Shown piece by piece: positions 12,601-24,880 of a stretch of DNA of 64,000 nucleotides; within the stretch, counting starts at the first letter, position 1, and each line of letters starts with the position of its first letter. Under the pieces are notes generated by a model. The model was not told the origin of the DNA and did not search any database. It saw only the letters and a program-made list of their open reading frames with translations. The position numbers and the translations under genes were made by a program. Location of the stretch: positions 347,001 to 411,000 of the forward strand of contig VCJN01000544.1 of assembly GCA_006384855.1 (NCBI GenBank), read 5' to 3'. The DNA comes from Tetraselmis striata. Lineage: Eukaryota; Chlorophyta; Chlorodendrophyceae; Chlorodendrales; Chlorodendraceae.

Positions 12601-13444
12601 GCTTGGTGGCAACTGGCCTCACCTGCGGCGGCGGGCTGGCGGCGGAGGTGGTCGTTTCGCTGCTTGAGCGCTCCGAGGCACTGCTGGGCGCCGGGGCCTT
12701 GCCCTTGTCCTTGGCAGGGCTGTCCAGCTGGCCGGACTCCGCCGCGGCGCCCAGCATGAGCAGCATGTCCACCGCCTCCGCGTCCGGCTCGGGGGCTGCT
12801 GGCCGCTGGCTGCCGCCGGGCCGGTGCCGCTTGTGGCGATGCCCGGGCTCGCCGCCGTACTGCAGCCGCTTGCGGGCGTGGTCCGGCCCGGAGGCACCTC
12901 CCGCGCCGGTGCCAGGCCGTGTCGGCCGGCCCTCCGTCCCCAGCAGCCGTGGGTCGTCCGGTACCCGTGAGGCGGGCGCCCTCGGCGGCGCACTGGCTGT
13001 CTGCTTCCCGCTGCCCAGCATGAGGTCCATGTACGCCTGCTGCTTGCGCGTGGGCCGCGCCCTGCGCGCTGTGGTGCGCCGCCCCCGGAACGCCGGCTGC
13101 GGAACGTGCGAGGGAACGGCACCCAGGGATCGCCGCTGCCTGCCGCCCACTAGGTCGATGCCCTCTGCGCCAGCAAGGGAGGTCCGCCGGCTGCCAGCAG
13201 CTCCGTCTCCCCCATCTGGCGGTCCCTCCGCATCGTAGATGGCGCGCATGCAGGCGGCGAGCCCGTCCGCGCTCTGGATGGCGCGTGGGATGCTGAGGAA
13301 CGGTGCGCACTGCGTGTGCACCGCCTCGCACGCGGCGGCCGAGCGGCTGCCCACCGCAGCCGCCAAAGCGGCCCAGTCCTTACCGTGCGTATGGAACGCG
13401 TCAAAGAAGGCTGAGACCTCGCCGCCGCTCCATGGGGGTCCCAT
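9608..13444 (-). CDS. ALY: ALWAYS EARLY / LIN9 homologue, DREAM (MuvB) subunit
   Basis: Exons on the minus strand: 13444-12623, 12297-12082, 11157-10706, 10529-9608; 803 residues from the ATG at 13444, with all phases consistent. Residues about 4-60 form a SANT/Myb-like helix bundle (PPWSGGEVSAFFDAFHTHG, then DWAALAAAV), as in plant ALY proteins. Exon 3 encodes the DIRP domain (ARRWAMCEWFYSSLDRPWF, RLTRTEWGVIRASLGLPRR), followed by VGQRVTALHP and HDGSVLTVENHKCRVQFD across the exon 3/4 junction. The C-terminus is an Ala-rich helical region. LIN9/ALY acts in the nucleus within DREAM complexes that repress and activate cell-cycle genes. An in-frame acceptor (CAG, then GGTATG) just upstream of 13444 leaves open an additional 5' exon. 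The long Ala/Pro/Gly linkers are typical of GC-rich algal proteins. Confidence 0.85.
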
Positions 13445-13918
13445 ACCCTGCGGATGGCCTATGCTCTCAGATCAAACACACTTGCTGAGCTGTGCGACTG
13501 ATGTGGATGCCTGCTCTGGGGATGCTGCGGGTGCCAGCCAGGGTCCCCACCTTTCCCCGCTCCTTGGACATGGCGCCGCCACTATCACGCTAGGCACTGC
13601 GCCGCTGGATCCTATGGGAGGCTGGCCACCTGGCCTCGGCCTAACCTGGCGCTGCGGGTGTAGGTGTCCCAAAGGGAGGCAAGCGGCGGGGGGGGGGGGG
13701 GGGGGGGGGGGATTCCGCCCCGCTTACGCCTTCTTCGGGCCGGCAACCTCGGCTCCGCCGCACCACTGGACCGTCAGCTGCAGGCAGCGTCCACACGCGC
13801 GTCAGCTGATAACACCCGTGGATAGCTTCGTGCGCCGGATGATATTCATTGGATAGACCGAGAGGCCGAGCAAACACTGTCGGCCAACTGTCATTCAGGC
13901 GGCATCCGTCCGCTTCCT

Positions 13919-13950
<32 letters not shown>

Positions 13951-14640
13951 AACACACACACACCAGGCTGCCTGCTCCCGGAGTCACTTCCCCGCCCCGG
14001 GCCGTCGCTTTATTTGTGCTGTGCGCGGGGCTGCATCGCCCAGGTTCAACTGCGGGTGTACTCCTACGTACCAGGATAGGTCGGGAAAAGGATTAAGCAG
14101 GAGAAGCCAGGGTATGCCGGGGCAATTGCGACTCCCATCAGTGTATGCCCTGTGTCCTCCTGCCACGCCGGACCTGCCGTCTACGCCGATGAAGGCGGCC
14201 ACGGGGTCGCCTGCCTGGAGCTTCTACTTCCAATACAAGCAGCCACAAGGGAACGCTGGAGAAGTAGCGCCCGAGAGACTTGGGGTGGAATGAGGTTTAG
14301 TGCCTCCTGGCCGGTGGACGATTACTCCGCGGCGTCGTCCGCAATTAGCGACTAGTCTTCCAGACAGCCGAGAGGTATAGGGGCTATCTATAATCCTTAC
14401 TTATAATCTTATCGACCACGTATAGGAACTAGCCCTCAGTACTGGTACCATTTTGATTTAAAAGGATTACAGCCGAAGGTACGAGTAGTACCCGCATTTA
14501 GTGCCAGCAAGTCGTGAGCGCCGATATCCCCTACGAGTATTGACAGCGACTACAGGTACAGTAGTTCTTTGTTCGCCAGCGCGCCCGCCCGCCGCGAGAC
14601 TACTATGTACTTCTTCTTTGTTCACGCAATCGCGGTCAGA
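13445..14640. other. Upstream region of ALWAYS EARLY with G/C homopolymers
   Basis: No separate gene is seen. A G run (about 13687-13711) and a C run (about 13922-13950) lie here in opposite sense, as in introns of the neighbouring genes. This suggests that at least part of this interval is a 5' UTR intron or the intron before a missed first exon of the ALWAYS EARLY gene. Confidence 0.35.
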
Positions 14641-14662
14641 AATTTAGAATAATACAAAAGAT

Positions 14663-14850
14663 AAGACTGCAGTTGGCGCACGAGGTCAAGTGCTGGGGCG
14701 GCTTCGGCCGATGTCCCGGGGCGAACTTTACTTTACTTTTAATACAAAAGATAATCCTTAAATGAGGGGACGATAGGGGATGCGCTTTTTCCGCCCCCGG
14801 CCGGGACAGGACTGGCAACAGTGAAACCGTTGCAGCGTCTCTACGACGGC
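14663..14850 (-). repeat. Dispersed repeat F, inverted copy
   Basis: The segment 14663-14739 is the near-perfect reverse complement of 258-330. A second block at 14790-14850 (gggacaggactggca, gcagcgtctctacgac) matches 58185-58235 in direct orientation. In 58127-58490 both blocks are found together, so they are parts of one repeat family. Confidence 0.55.
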
Positions 14851-15588
14851 CTTATCGACAGCTACGGAGCTACGGAGCTAAGGTCCAGAGCCTGGCGGAT
14901 AGGATATTAATTCTTACTATGACTAGGACGGAATAGAACAATAGGGCAGGAATAGGTTTATTATTTTAAGGAGCGGGCACCACGTAATCGTTACTGCCCG
15001 CCCGCACAGCCTCCAGCATGTGTGAATAAGATGCCTGCTCCATTGGTAGGTCAACTAAAAATCCATTATTAGAGAGAAAGAACCCGCGCACCTTTAAACC
15101 AATAACCCATGCGTATTCACATCAATACTAATATTAATTGGATAAAGTGGATATTAGGTGACGCTCATGTGAATGTATTGAGTACCATGGTGTGAAAACC
15201 GGACCGTACCCTGCTAACCCCATAGAGGACAGCCTTCCACAAGCGAATAGAGCATTTCATTAGGCGAATATAATCAATTAGTTCCCTTCTAGATTACGTA
15301 CCCCTCCCCCCGGCCCCATGCTCCCACCCAGTAGCCCCCGAGCCGATAGTCACCGATAAGTATTCCCTCAGTACATCAGTAATACATACCCTCAATTGCC
15401 TCTTTCTTCCACACATGGACATCGCCCCAAGTGATTTTAGGCGGGGCAGTGCTAGCAGCCCCTATACCCAGCCCAACTAGGTATGCCAAGTCCGGGAGTG
15501 GCATGCGGAGGGGGCGGTGGAAAGGAAACGTGAAGGCATGATCGTGATATGAAAGCTGTAAGCAAAGTGTTGTTTATTGGTCTGTCAT
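14851..15588. other. Gene-free interval
   Basis: No gene or recognisable repeat is visible. The composition is close to balanced and frames are short. Confidence 0.3.

Positions 15589-15620
<32 letters not shown>
15589..15620. repeat. TA dinucleotide microsatellite
   Basis: An interrupted run of alternating T and A (tatatatatata, c, atatatatatatatatata). Confidence 0.9.
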
Positions 15621-15846
15621 GACCGTATTACAGCGCGTGGCACTCTACAGTTGAGACACGGCCCTTTCTTTAATGCGCATGAATAAATCATGCGTGGCCA
15701 TTGCGAGCCACAATCGCATGACGATTGGCGGCTCTCTTGATGCAAGCAATGTGTGTGATTGCTGAGAATTCTTGCCAAGACACATGAATGCATTTATATT
15801 TGCTATGGGAATACAAACATGCATAGCTTTTTTGCCAGCATGTTGC

Positions 15847-15883
15847 TGGTGTGGGTGTGGGTGTGTGACTGTGTGTGTGTGTG

Positions 15884-15962
<79 letters not shown>

Positions 15963-16010
15963 CTGTGTGTGTGTGTGTGTGTGACTGTGTGTGTGTGACT
16001 GTGCGCTTGA
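15847..16010. repeat. GT dinucleotide microsatellite
   Basis: About 160 bases of GT repeats, interrupted by regular GA steps (tgtgactgtg), with a pure core of roughly 75 bases at 15888-15960. The Cys-Val open frames across it are artefacts of the repeat. Confidence 0.97.
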
Positions 16011-17193
16011 TTATGAAGAGGATTATGGCGGGAGTTTCAGCTAAATATGCACCGATTTTGTTCGAAGCATGTTGTTAAGTTGTTGTTTGCACACTACGTG
16101 GCAATTACTGCATGATGTGATTTAGACATATATGCAGCATTATCATGCTAACTTGCTGCGATGAGAAGGAATGTAAAATGACTGCGCCGAAATAATGGTG
16201 GTTCCCAACTCACATGATGCTATGTATTACGAGTAGCAAGTTGATATAGTCGGATGTAGAGGATTTACTTATAATGCCTTTCCAGCTATGAATAATATGT
16301 ACTGCGCCATCGATCAGTTTGGCAGCCCAAAAGCATAGAAGCACACTCAGTGGCATTTACCGGGAGTGGGACTACATGATTCTAGCGTAAACGGTACAAT
16401 GTAAGCCGGGGCGCTAAAAAATGTCCCGTTTTTTGGTGCAAAAACACTCGCACTTAAACCCTGTGCAGGGTATTAGGGTTTCGACCTTTCGCCGATAGTT
16501 GCATAAAGTACATGCGCACATGATTGCGCCGGGTCGGGGCCGGGGCACCCGCTGTAGTTCTCGCCTTAATAATAAATCGGTGGCGCAGATGAGTAAGCTG
16601 GCGCAGAGTGCGGGCAATTGTCTGCCTCCCCCGCCACCTAGTCCTGCCGAGCTTGCTCAAATATGACCGATCCCAGTGGAGACGAGGGCGGCGGGGGCAG
16701 TATTGGCGCTGCTTTACTAGGCCTATAGACGACCTAGCCGTCGCAATGGAGCGGGCGAAGACCGTCATTGTCGCGAATGAGGGGACGTTCGGTAGAAAAT
16801 AAGAGGTTGTCGCACTGACAATTAGCTATATCGGGTATATGTGGTCGCGCTTCCCATCTCCTCGCGTGGTGCAGCCCCGTTTGACCCTGCACCTCTAGTG
16901 CCTCGGGGACTTTTGTATGTGAGGATAAATCCAACATGGTTTTGTTGTATCGTCATTCCGGGACCGGTACGGTAATTAGGGAAATTTCTGTTAAAGGTAG
17001 GTACGCGACTGTACCGGTACCGATAAGAGCGCGCTGCGGGCGGGACCTACAGAGCGCACCCGCCCACCACATCAGCCAGCTCAACTGGCAGGATATAAGC
17101 TCATACACCATCCCGCGGCCAGAGGCCCGGGTCAACTACGGGGAGGGGGGTCTACGGGCGGTAGCCGGGGCGGCGGACTTGGGGTGTGCCGCC
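16011..17193. other. Gene-free interval
   Basis: No gene is recognised in these 1.2 kb. It lies between the GT microsatellite and the downstream end of the piggyBac-like remnant. Confidence 0.3.
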
Positions 17194-18485
17194 CTAGCCG
17201 GCGCGGGCGTGCTTCAGGCGGCGGATGGCGGTCTCGTCGCAGTGGAGATGGTGCTCCCAGCAGTCCCGGCTGTGCAACGAGCTGGGCATGCACAAGGTGA
17301 TGTTGCACTGCACACAGTAGCACGAGCTCCATTGCTCCTCGCCCTCGTCACGGTAGCAACGGCAGCACCTTGACTGCTTGCTGCGGCCGTTCGCGTATCG
17401 CCCGTGGTTGCCAGGGGCGTGCTGGCCGTCGGTGAAGCCAGGTAGCGCTTGGGCGCGATGGCGAGGCGGTGGCCGGCGGGACGGGATGGCGCCAGGTCTC
17501 CCTCCAGCCCTGGCTGGCTGCCTTGCGACTCGGCAGACATGTCAAGGTTGTCGGCAGGCAGGGGCTCGGTGGCTGGGATAGAGGCTGGGGAAGAGTTCGC
17601 AAGGATGGACGGGATCTCTGTGTGGGTGCGGGTGTCGGGAACGACATTGCCTGTAACGCGACTGCCACCCAGCGCACTCGCACTCGCATCAGCAGCAGCG
17701 CCAGGGCGGGGCGGCACGAAAGGGCCGACGGCAGTCACTTGACCTCGTGGCGCAGAGGCAGCCGAAGGAGGGGTGCGACCATCAGTAGCTTGCTCGCGGC
17801 GGAGTGTCTGGTCGGGCTCTTGGACATCGGCCGGGGCATGGTCCCAGCGGACCCTCCATTTGCCATCACCGACGGACTCGGTAACGTTGCCGAACGGCTG
17901 AGCATGCTAGCACCGATGCTGGTCGCCACTCAGGGGTTAAAATGTGGCCTCGGCAGGCTGATACACGAGCGCCTTTGGTGACGGAGGTCCTCATAGCGTC
18001 GTGTGGGTGGCTGAACAGGTGGGTGAGCGAGTTTGAATATTTTTAAAAGTTTGAAAACGGCAAAACGGTGTTGACCACTTTTTGGCGGCCGGTATGCTTT
18101 ATGTATCCCGGGGGATATTAAGACAGGCCCTTTAGGCCCCCCGTAGGCCAGTTGAAATGCTCTAACTATGTTTGGCATGATCCCATTTGGGCCTCTCAAG
18201 TTTGTGTGATATGTACAACAAATGTTGGATATATCTAACAAATATCCCCGAGGCACTAGAAGAGTGGTTCAGGGGGGGGGGGGGCACATGCAGCCCCATG
18301 CGTCTTTGGCCCAAGTAGCGACGTCGGAAGTGGGTGCCGCAGGCACCCACGGTCAGCAAGGCATCGTGCAACTGGACCAGCCAGTCGTTACAAGGGATGG
18401 GCCCCCGTGGACCACCCCGCCTAAGGCGCAGCCAGAACCACATGAGATCAGGCAGTGGCTTCCCACCGAAGACGGCCACGCACAC
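17194..18485 (-). pseudogene. Degenerate piggyBac-like (DDE_Tnp_1_7) transposase remnant
   Basis: On the minus strand the frame ending at 17194 codes a Cys-rich tail with spacing CCRCYRDEGEEQWSSCYC, then CNITLC, then RDCWEHHLH. This pattern resembles the C-terminal zinc-binding domain of piggyBac-family transposases. Upstream, a frame at about 18300-18480 reads DALLTVGACGT followed by RRRYLGQRRMGL, reminiscent of the piggyBac segment around the second catalytic Asp (D-N-W/F-x-T/S, later GT, then basic residues). The region between is frameshifted and no catalytic triad can be verified. The family call rests on motif appearance only. Confidence 0.4.
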
Positions 18486-19627
18486 CGACTTTGCCGACTA
18501 CGAAGCTGTCATGACGGCAATCTCCGGCCTCCCGACGAAGTGGCGGTACTTGCATGCCTCGGGGGTACCAAGACGCGATAGCCATAGAACCCCCGCCCCA
18601 ACGCCCGCCGTCTTCCAACACATTTTAGCCTTCCCGCTTTGCAATCACTTGGCTTGAAACCAACGCAAGTGTGTTTTGTAGGTGTTCCAGTGCCGGCCGC
18701 ATGTCGCGTGCTCGCTTGAGTACGGTTGTTGTCAACAATGCTACGGGCAGGTAGGAGCTGCACTTCGGCAACGATGTTCACACACTCGCGCTTCTCGACG
18801 TTCACACACATGCGCTCTGCAGCACGAGCATCACCTGAGCTGGCAAGAAAGCGGGCCATGCCGAGCTCACGCGGGATAGGGTGCCGTAGCAGACATCCGA
18901 GGTGTAGTTTTATGTCGCGCGACGAGCTTGACATGCCTCAAGGGAGCGCGCCGCTGTGCGGCCCATGACGGCATCGACGGAGGCGCAGTCGACGTTGTGA
19001 CAGGCCCCGTGCGGGAATTGGCGTTGCTTAAATTGAAACCGGTGCTGGCGCGATACCGGAGTTACCGGCCGTCGACGGGATAGATCTCAGCTTGGATAGG
19101 CTCAGCCCTTGGGACGATTGCATGCACCTTTCTGCCCCAAACGCGGCGGAGCAAAAAGCATACTTCCTTTCAGAGTTTAGGATCCAAGAGGCGCTTGGGA
19201 GTGAGAGCAAGGCACTAAGTCGGCACCGCCGAGGCTCGTCTTTCAGCCGCCATGGTATACGGTCGCGCACACAGGCTCCACTCCGGCGGCTCCTTGCTGG
19301 CATGACACGCCTTATGCTACTTCGGCCGAGGCTGAAAGTCGGCCTCGGCCTCGGCGTCGGCTGCAGTCGTGAGACTACGTTGCTTCCGAGCACGCACGAA
19401 TGCCGGGTTAAGTTTGAACGGCTGCCTTTCGCCACCCTTAATGCCCTAGCAAAACACCCATATTTCAGCAACGACTTAGAAAATTGAAAACATAGGGCGC
19501 TGACATATAGCAAAAACGCCTCTTCTACTTGGTCGTTTTTTGCGAGCAGCGTTGCTAGCGCCGCATCGGAGGCGTCGTAGTATCTGCCTTCGGGGAGGTG
19601 GCTCCTGTGCCACAGGGCGACAAGATC
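18486..19627. other. Gene-free interval before the tandem array
   Basis: No recognisable gene. The minus-strand frame to about 18934 may be further decayed transposase sequence. Sequence from about 19540 begins to resemble the following 194-bp repeat unit but is too diverged to count as a copy. Confidence 0.3.
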
Positions 19628-20596
19628 AGCAAGCCGTACAAATGAAGGCGCGCAACATCATTATATCGCAGTAAGGCCGCCCACCCATGGCGACTGGATG
19701 CGCCTCTTTTCAGGCCGGCTGCGACTCGTCGGCAGTGGGACGAGGAGGTGCGTCGCTCGTGCCAGCTCGTGCAGTCGGGGGCCGTGGGTGGAACGTGCGT
19801 CGTGCGATGGCGACATAATTAGCAAGCCGTAAAAATACAGAGGCGCACTATAGCATTACATCGCAGCGAGATTATCCACCTTGGTGACGACGGCGCGGGA
19901 CCGCTTTCGAGGCCGGCTGCGACTCGTCAGCAGCGGGGTGAGTGGGTGCGTCGCTCGTGCCAGCTTTTGCAGTTGGGGGCTGTGGGTGGAACGTGCGATG
20001 TCGACATAACATAAAAAGCAAGCCGTGAAAATACAGAGGAACACTACAGCATGATATCGCAGCGAGGTCAGCCACCTTGGTGACGGCGCGGCGCGTCTTT
20101 CGAGGCCGGCTGCGACTCGTCAGCGGCGGGGCGAGTGGGTGAGTCGCTCGTGCCAGCTTTTGCAGTCGGGGGCTGTGGGTCGAACGTGCGATGGCGACAT
20201 AAAATAATTAGCAAGCCGAAAACTACAAAAGCCCAACATAGCCTGACATCGCAGCAAGGGCACCCACTCCTTGGCGACTGGTGGCGCCTCTTTCGAGGCC
20301 GGCTGCGACTCGTCGGTACCGGGGGCAGGGATGGCGTCGCTCGTGCCGGCTGTTTAGTAGCAGTCGGGGGCGGTGGGCCCTAGATGCGATGGCGACACTA
20401 TTCAGCAAGTCGCAAAATCTTCAAGTCCCACATTAGTAATGTGTCGCAGCAAGGCCACCCACCTTGGCGACTGGCGGCGCCTTTGTCGATGCCCGCGGGT
20501 CGACGGCAAAGGTGCGTTGAGCATGTGACGAGGCGCCGTCTTGTGCTATTCCAGTCGAAGGTGGGTTCTGCAAGCGATATATGGCGACCGGATATT
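19628..20596. repeat. 194-bp tandem repeat, five units
   Basis: Units start with agcaag at 19628, 19821, 20017, 20210 and 20404, and a sixth decayed start is at 20597, giving periods of 193, 196, 193, 194 and 193 bp. Shared blocks within each unit include tcgcagc, ccaccttgg, gaggccggctgcgactcgtc, gtcgctcgtgcc and gatggcgaca. Divergence is moderate and rises toward the right end. It is a satellite-like array; no conserved frame runs through it. Confidence 0.85.
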
Positions 20597-22544
20597 AGCA
20601 AGCGATGCGATTGTCGTATGTGATGTGCGTGGGACGGCATTTAGGCGTTGGCTGCTATGTATCGCGCCAAAAATGGGAGCAGTTGGTGATCGCGGGAGGG
20701 ATACCGTGGCTCGACCTCCTCCACCTCCGCCGCCCCCGCGCTCTTCCCGCATTGCAGCTCTACTATGGCTTCCCGCGCGCCTGCGGAGGGCAGAAGAGAT
20801 CCATGCGAGCTCAATGCCAAGCTCAGAGACGGGTCTCATGGGTGTGTGTATTCACAACGATTGAGTTACAACGCTGGGCTGGACACACTTCAATGGCACC
20901 CTTCGGTAGCGCCGCATGCGCATCTTGCCATGCATACAAACGACTCATTTGAAACGCGTGCTACGACGATGTCTTTGACGACGCTTTCCCTTCCCGGGTA
21001 GCCTCCCCGTTCCTGCCAGCCAGCCCCATTTGCAGATTTATTTGTCCGTCCCCGGTCCGGCGAGCGTGTATGCGACTCATCGCACACCACCATTTCCACC
21101 TTGATGTCCTTGCTTTGGCCGCCGACACCGCTAGATGGGTCGCTATGCGCCGGCCTTCCGGCGCACCCCTCTACGCCGAGGCTAGAATCACGTGGGTTCG
21201 TTTCTCTGTATATGTATGCCACGCCCCGGCTTGAGTTCCGGGCAGTCTTTCGGTGGTGGAGAAGTTGGACTGCCCGGCATATTCACTCGCGTGCGCAGGG
21301 TGGCGGTTGGTGGCTGCGCAGCCACGCACGGTACTCAATGCTATCTATGCGCTGTACTTATTAACTTCCGCTAGTACATGACTTCACCCGCGGCCCCGTA
21401 ATTGTATCATTTTAATTAGTGGGACAGTTTACGACGTCGTGGACCGTACCAAAAACGCGCTGGAATTTTGCCCTTTTCTCGCATTTATCCGTGGCCATAT
21501 GATGTTGAAAACATGTGCAACACTGCCATGCCACCTTGCGAGAGTAATACAAGCGGCATATCTACCAAAATCATGACATTATTATATGTATGCGCAAAGT
21601 ACATTACATGAGTTTCATGTCATACAATCTGTCCGCGAGATGACGTTTTTGGGTATCTGCCATGGTCTTAACCCGGCGATTTCCTATTTGAGAGCGCTCA
21701 CTCAGGGCCTCAGAGCATGCAGTCACTTCTTTCGTTCCAGCAACTCATCGCCTCACCCTCCGCTTCCGTACTCACGCATACGCAAGAGTCGAAGTCGAAT
21801 TATGCGCTCTACATGTATGGTAGCCCTCACGTCAGAGCGAGGGTGAGGCAGTCCTGAATCGCGTACGACATGTTGATGAGAACTCTGCGTTTTTTTCTAT
21901 GCGCAACGAGCCCGCTGTTGAATTCCACGGCTCGACGAACCACTCGGCTTTGCTGCGATGAATTCGTTGCGAGCCTTGCCTACACACCCACCCCGACTCG
22001 ACCACTCGAGTCATCACCACATATCCGCCCGCGAGACGTCATGTCAGCGTTTTCCTCCGGGGCCAAATGCACGTGTCAGTAGCACACATGTACCAAAGCG
22101 AGGCACATGTACCGGAGTGCTACGGAGCGCCGGGAGCGTTGCACGACACAAGTACCCGAGCGTTACGGAGCGTTGTGAGTATTGCGAGCCATCGCGGTGC
22201 ATCGCATACGTGCACGTCAGCCGGATACTTTTTTGGGACAGCCGGGACAGCCTTGGTGCCCGGCAGTGACCCCCACCTGGGTGGAGGACTCGGAGAAGGG
22301 AGAGCTCATGGCCATCTCTTAGGCTTCGGAACCGGGAGGTGGTGGGTATCTCTACCCAACCTTTCTCAACCCGCCGCAGGCACTGTCGCGACGAGTGGTA
22401 TTCACCACTGATATATAATACCGATCCATCATTGGCTTAGCTACGATGTCCAAGGACCACCATACCGGTTCGCATGACGCGATCGGCCAGCCCGACGACT
22501 AGTAGGGCGACGACTGACATGTAGCGCAGCTCACGACCCCGCTT
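20597..22544. other. Gene-free interval right of the tandem array
   Basis: No gene is recognised. About 22105-22185 contains short imperfect repeats (gtgctacggagcg, agcgttacggagcg). Confidence 0.3.
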
Positions 22545-23664
22545 TCGTTGCAAATGGTGGAGATACATGGACAGATTTCCCACCAATATGACGAGCTCTA
22601 CTCAGGCCAAATCGAGCTCAATACTAGGCTGGAAGCCCAAGAGAAATGGAGTGCATCTAAATAGATGGCTGCAGACTGAGGCAGCAACTCCCGCCTCTCG
22701 CGTGGCGACCGAGAGGACGGCGTTCGGGGACGGCCGTCCGGCTGGACAACCACCCTGGCCTCGCAGCAAGTCCGCCAGCCAGCTATCGCTCCCGGGAGAG
22801 CATCAGCCCCGTCGAAGGTAACTGGCTGGGCGAACGCACAAACTAGGCAGCTTGGGCAGACTCTAGCGGATGTGACTAAAAGCGTTCGGCTCCAAGAGAC
22901 GCCGACGCCGGTGAATATACAGCTTTTCCGAAACATTAATTAAGGCCTCGTTTCTTTCTTATCTTGGCATGAAAGCCCCCGCCCTCATCACACATGCCAT
23001 GATTCGCCCTAGTGACCCGGGTCTGGACGCCGGCATGCATATGTATTTATTCAACTTGTTGTTTCAGATCACCTAGAAGCACTCCGCTGCCCTCTCTAAG
23101 CTGACTTCATTGTCAGACCAGAACATGAACAACAAGGAAGCAATGGTGTGGCACAAACTTAATCAGAAACTTGACCGTACTAGCTTCCCTAGGACGATAG
23201 TGGAGCTAATCACTGACATGGTGACCAAACATCACGCCGGCACTATGGCATGAAAAAGTTTGTATCTTCGACGCGCAAGCTCATCACAGACATGAACGAT
23301 CACCTCGGCTAAATCTGTGGAAGGTTTTCCACAGCTGGGGGTCATGATATTGGGCGTGCTAGTCTTGGGCTTAATGAATGCCAGTGCCCCGGCTGCTGCC
23401 TCCGCCCGCTCCATCGTCCTTGCTGAAAACATCATGGACTTCAATGGCCCGATGGAACCTGAAAAATCTGCTCTGAGATCAGATTTCAGACAGATAATTC
23501 TAGCAACATCAGGGGACATGTGCAGCCTCTTGACCAAGGGCCAGCCAAGACATGCGCATTCCTGGCGGGCAGTAGCAAGCCGGGCGGCATCACTAGAGCC
23601 GAGCAGCATCACAGATGGGCGAAGGTGTAGAGTAGGAGTGCGGCGGCGCGATGCCGACAGCTGA
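22545..23664. pseudogene. Coding-like but broken sequence, unknown
   Basis: Plus-strand stretches at 22545-22935 and 23120-23250 have amino-acid-like composition in shifting frames (for example MNNKEAMVWHKLNQKLDR near 23125). On the minus strand a 126-codon frame occupies 23232-23612. Neither is recognised, and the two overlap in opposite senses, so at most one is real. A decayed transposon ORF is the likeliest reading. Confidence 0.2.
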
Positions 23665-24540
23665 AGGGGGTGGGGGTGGGGAGAAAGCCATGGTGGCGGC
23701 GGATCTTCCGAGAAAACCTTGATGTACTCGCCCCGCGCGGCCGAATTTTCCTGCGTAGGGGCCAGCTAGGCGTAGCCCAATAGCAGAATATGGGTAGCGT
23801 ACTGATGGCCAACCCTACAACACACCTTAGACGATGCCTAAGCAGCATGCGACCATATGGATCCACCCGCTGACTCGGGGGACTGTAACCCTGCGCCGTA
23901 CGGGCTGAAGCCCGGCTCTACCAAGGGGCAAGGGCGCATTTAATGCGGACAACGATTGTAGGTGGGCTGGTTTTGGGCAGGCCTTCATTGCCGTATTGGC
24001 CGTTTTGCGAGAAATGTTCACTTGCTTGCATGCCGACTACGGCGTGGAGAGCGCGCATTTGTGAATGATGATGGAGCTAACTCTTGGCATGCAGCCATAC
24101 ACATAGAACGCACATACGTGCTAGAAATAAATCGTGCCCTTGTGACATTGGGTTATCAAATTCATTTCTAACTCTGGGCAATGATACGCACACGCATGGC
24201 TCTTACAACCAGAGCACAACAAACGCCATTTAGGGCTGCCCCCACGCCTTATGTCACGTTCCCGTATAGCGCATGGAAGGGCGCGGTTGGAAACGAAGAC
24301 GACAAGGTCTGATAATGGGCCAATCTACAATTGATGCTTGACAAGGGTGGCAAAAATTCTGTGGGCAGGCGTACTGTCCTCATCGTTTTCTTCTTCTTAT
24401 TCCTATTCTTATATATGAAGTAAGTTGACAGTTGAATAAGCGATGCGTCGATTTTTTTTAATAAGCGATGCGTCGATTTTTCAGAAAATTCTAAAAGAAC
24501 TACGGGTTCTATATCACTGGCCTACAGTTCCATGAATTGC
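23665..24540. other. Gene-free interval
   Basis: No gene is seen. A short direct duplication aataagcgatgcgtcgatttttt occurs twice at 24435-24481. Confidence 0.3.
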
Positions 24541-24790
24541 ATTGCTAGCGCTTTGAAGTAGTCGCTACCAGCAGCGAGCGCTTGCATTACCAGCGCTTTG
24601 AAGTACCAGAGTTTTTTTTCTCCATTACCAACAGCGAGTAGCGAGTACCAGTACCAGTACCAGCAGTACCAGCAGCGAGTAGCGAGTACCAGTACCAGCC
24701 GCGAGCGTTCGCATTGCCAGCGCTTTGAAGTACCGCGGAGTTATTTTTCCATTACCAGCAGCGAGTAGCGAGTACCAGTACTCATAGCCT
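24541..24790. repeat. Complex tandem repeat (cag/tac-rich)
   Basis: Repeated modules ccagcgctttgaagtac, gcgagtagcgagtac and ccagtaccagtacc alternate three to four times. The retrotransposon at 24881 inserted just to the right of this array. Confidence 0.75.
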
Positions 24791-24875
24791 CCCAACCGTG
24801 AGATCGTAATTGGACGGCTGTGTAATTCAGGACCGTGGGCGGGCGGGTGGGTGGGCGGGTGGGTGGATTATAGTA

Positions 24876-24880
24876 CTTAG
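24876..24880. repeat. Target-site duplication, left copy
   Basis: CTTAG directly abuts the TG start of the left LTR and is repeated at 32222-32226 directly after the CA end of the right LTR. Five base pairs is the size usual for copia integrases. Confidence 0.9.

Noticed and set aside
15772-16078. Cys-Val repeat open frames
   Set aside because: They are translations of the GT microsatellite, not proteins.
19628-20596. CRISPR-like array
   Set aside because: Repeats fill the whole unit with no conserved repeat/unique spacer pattern, and the DNA is eukaryotic.
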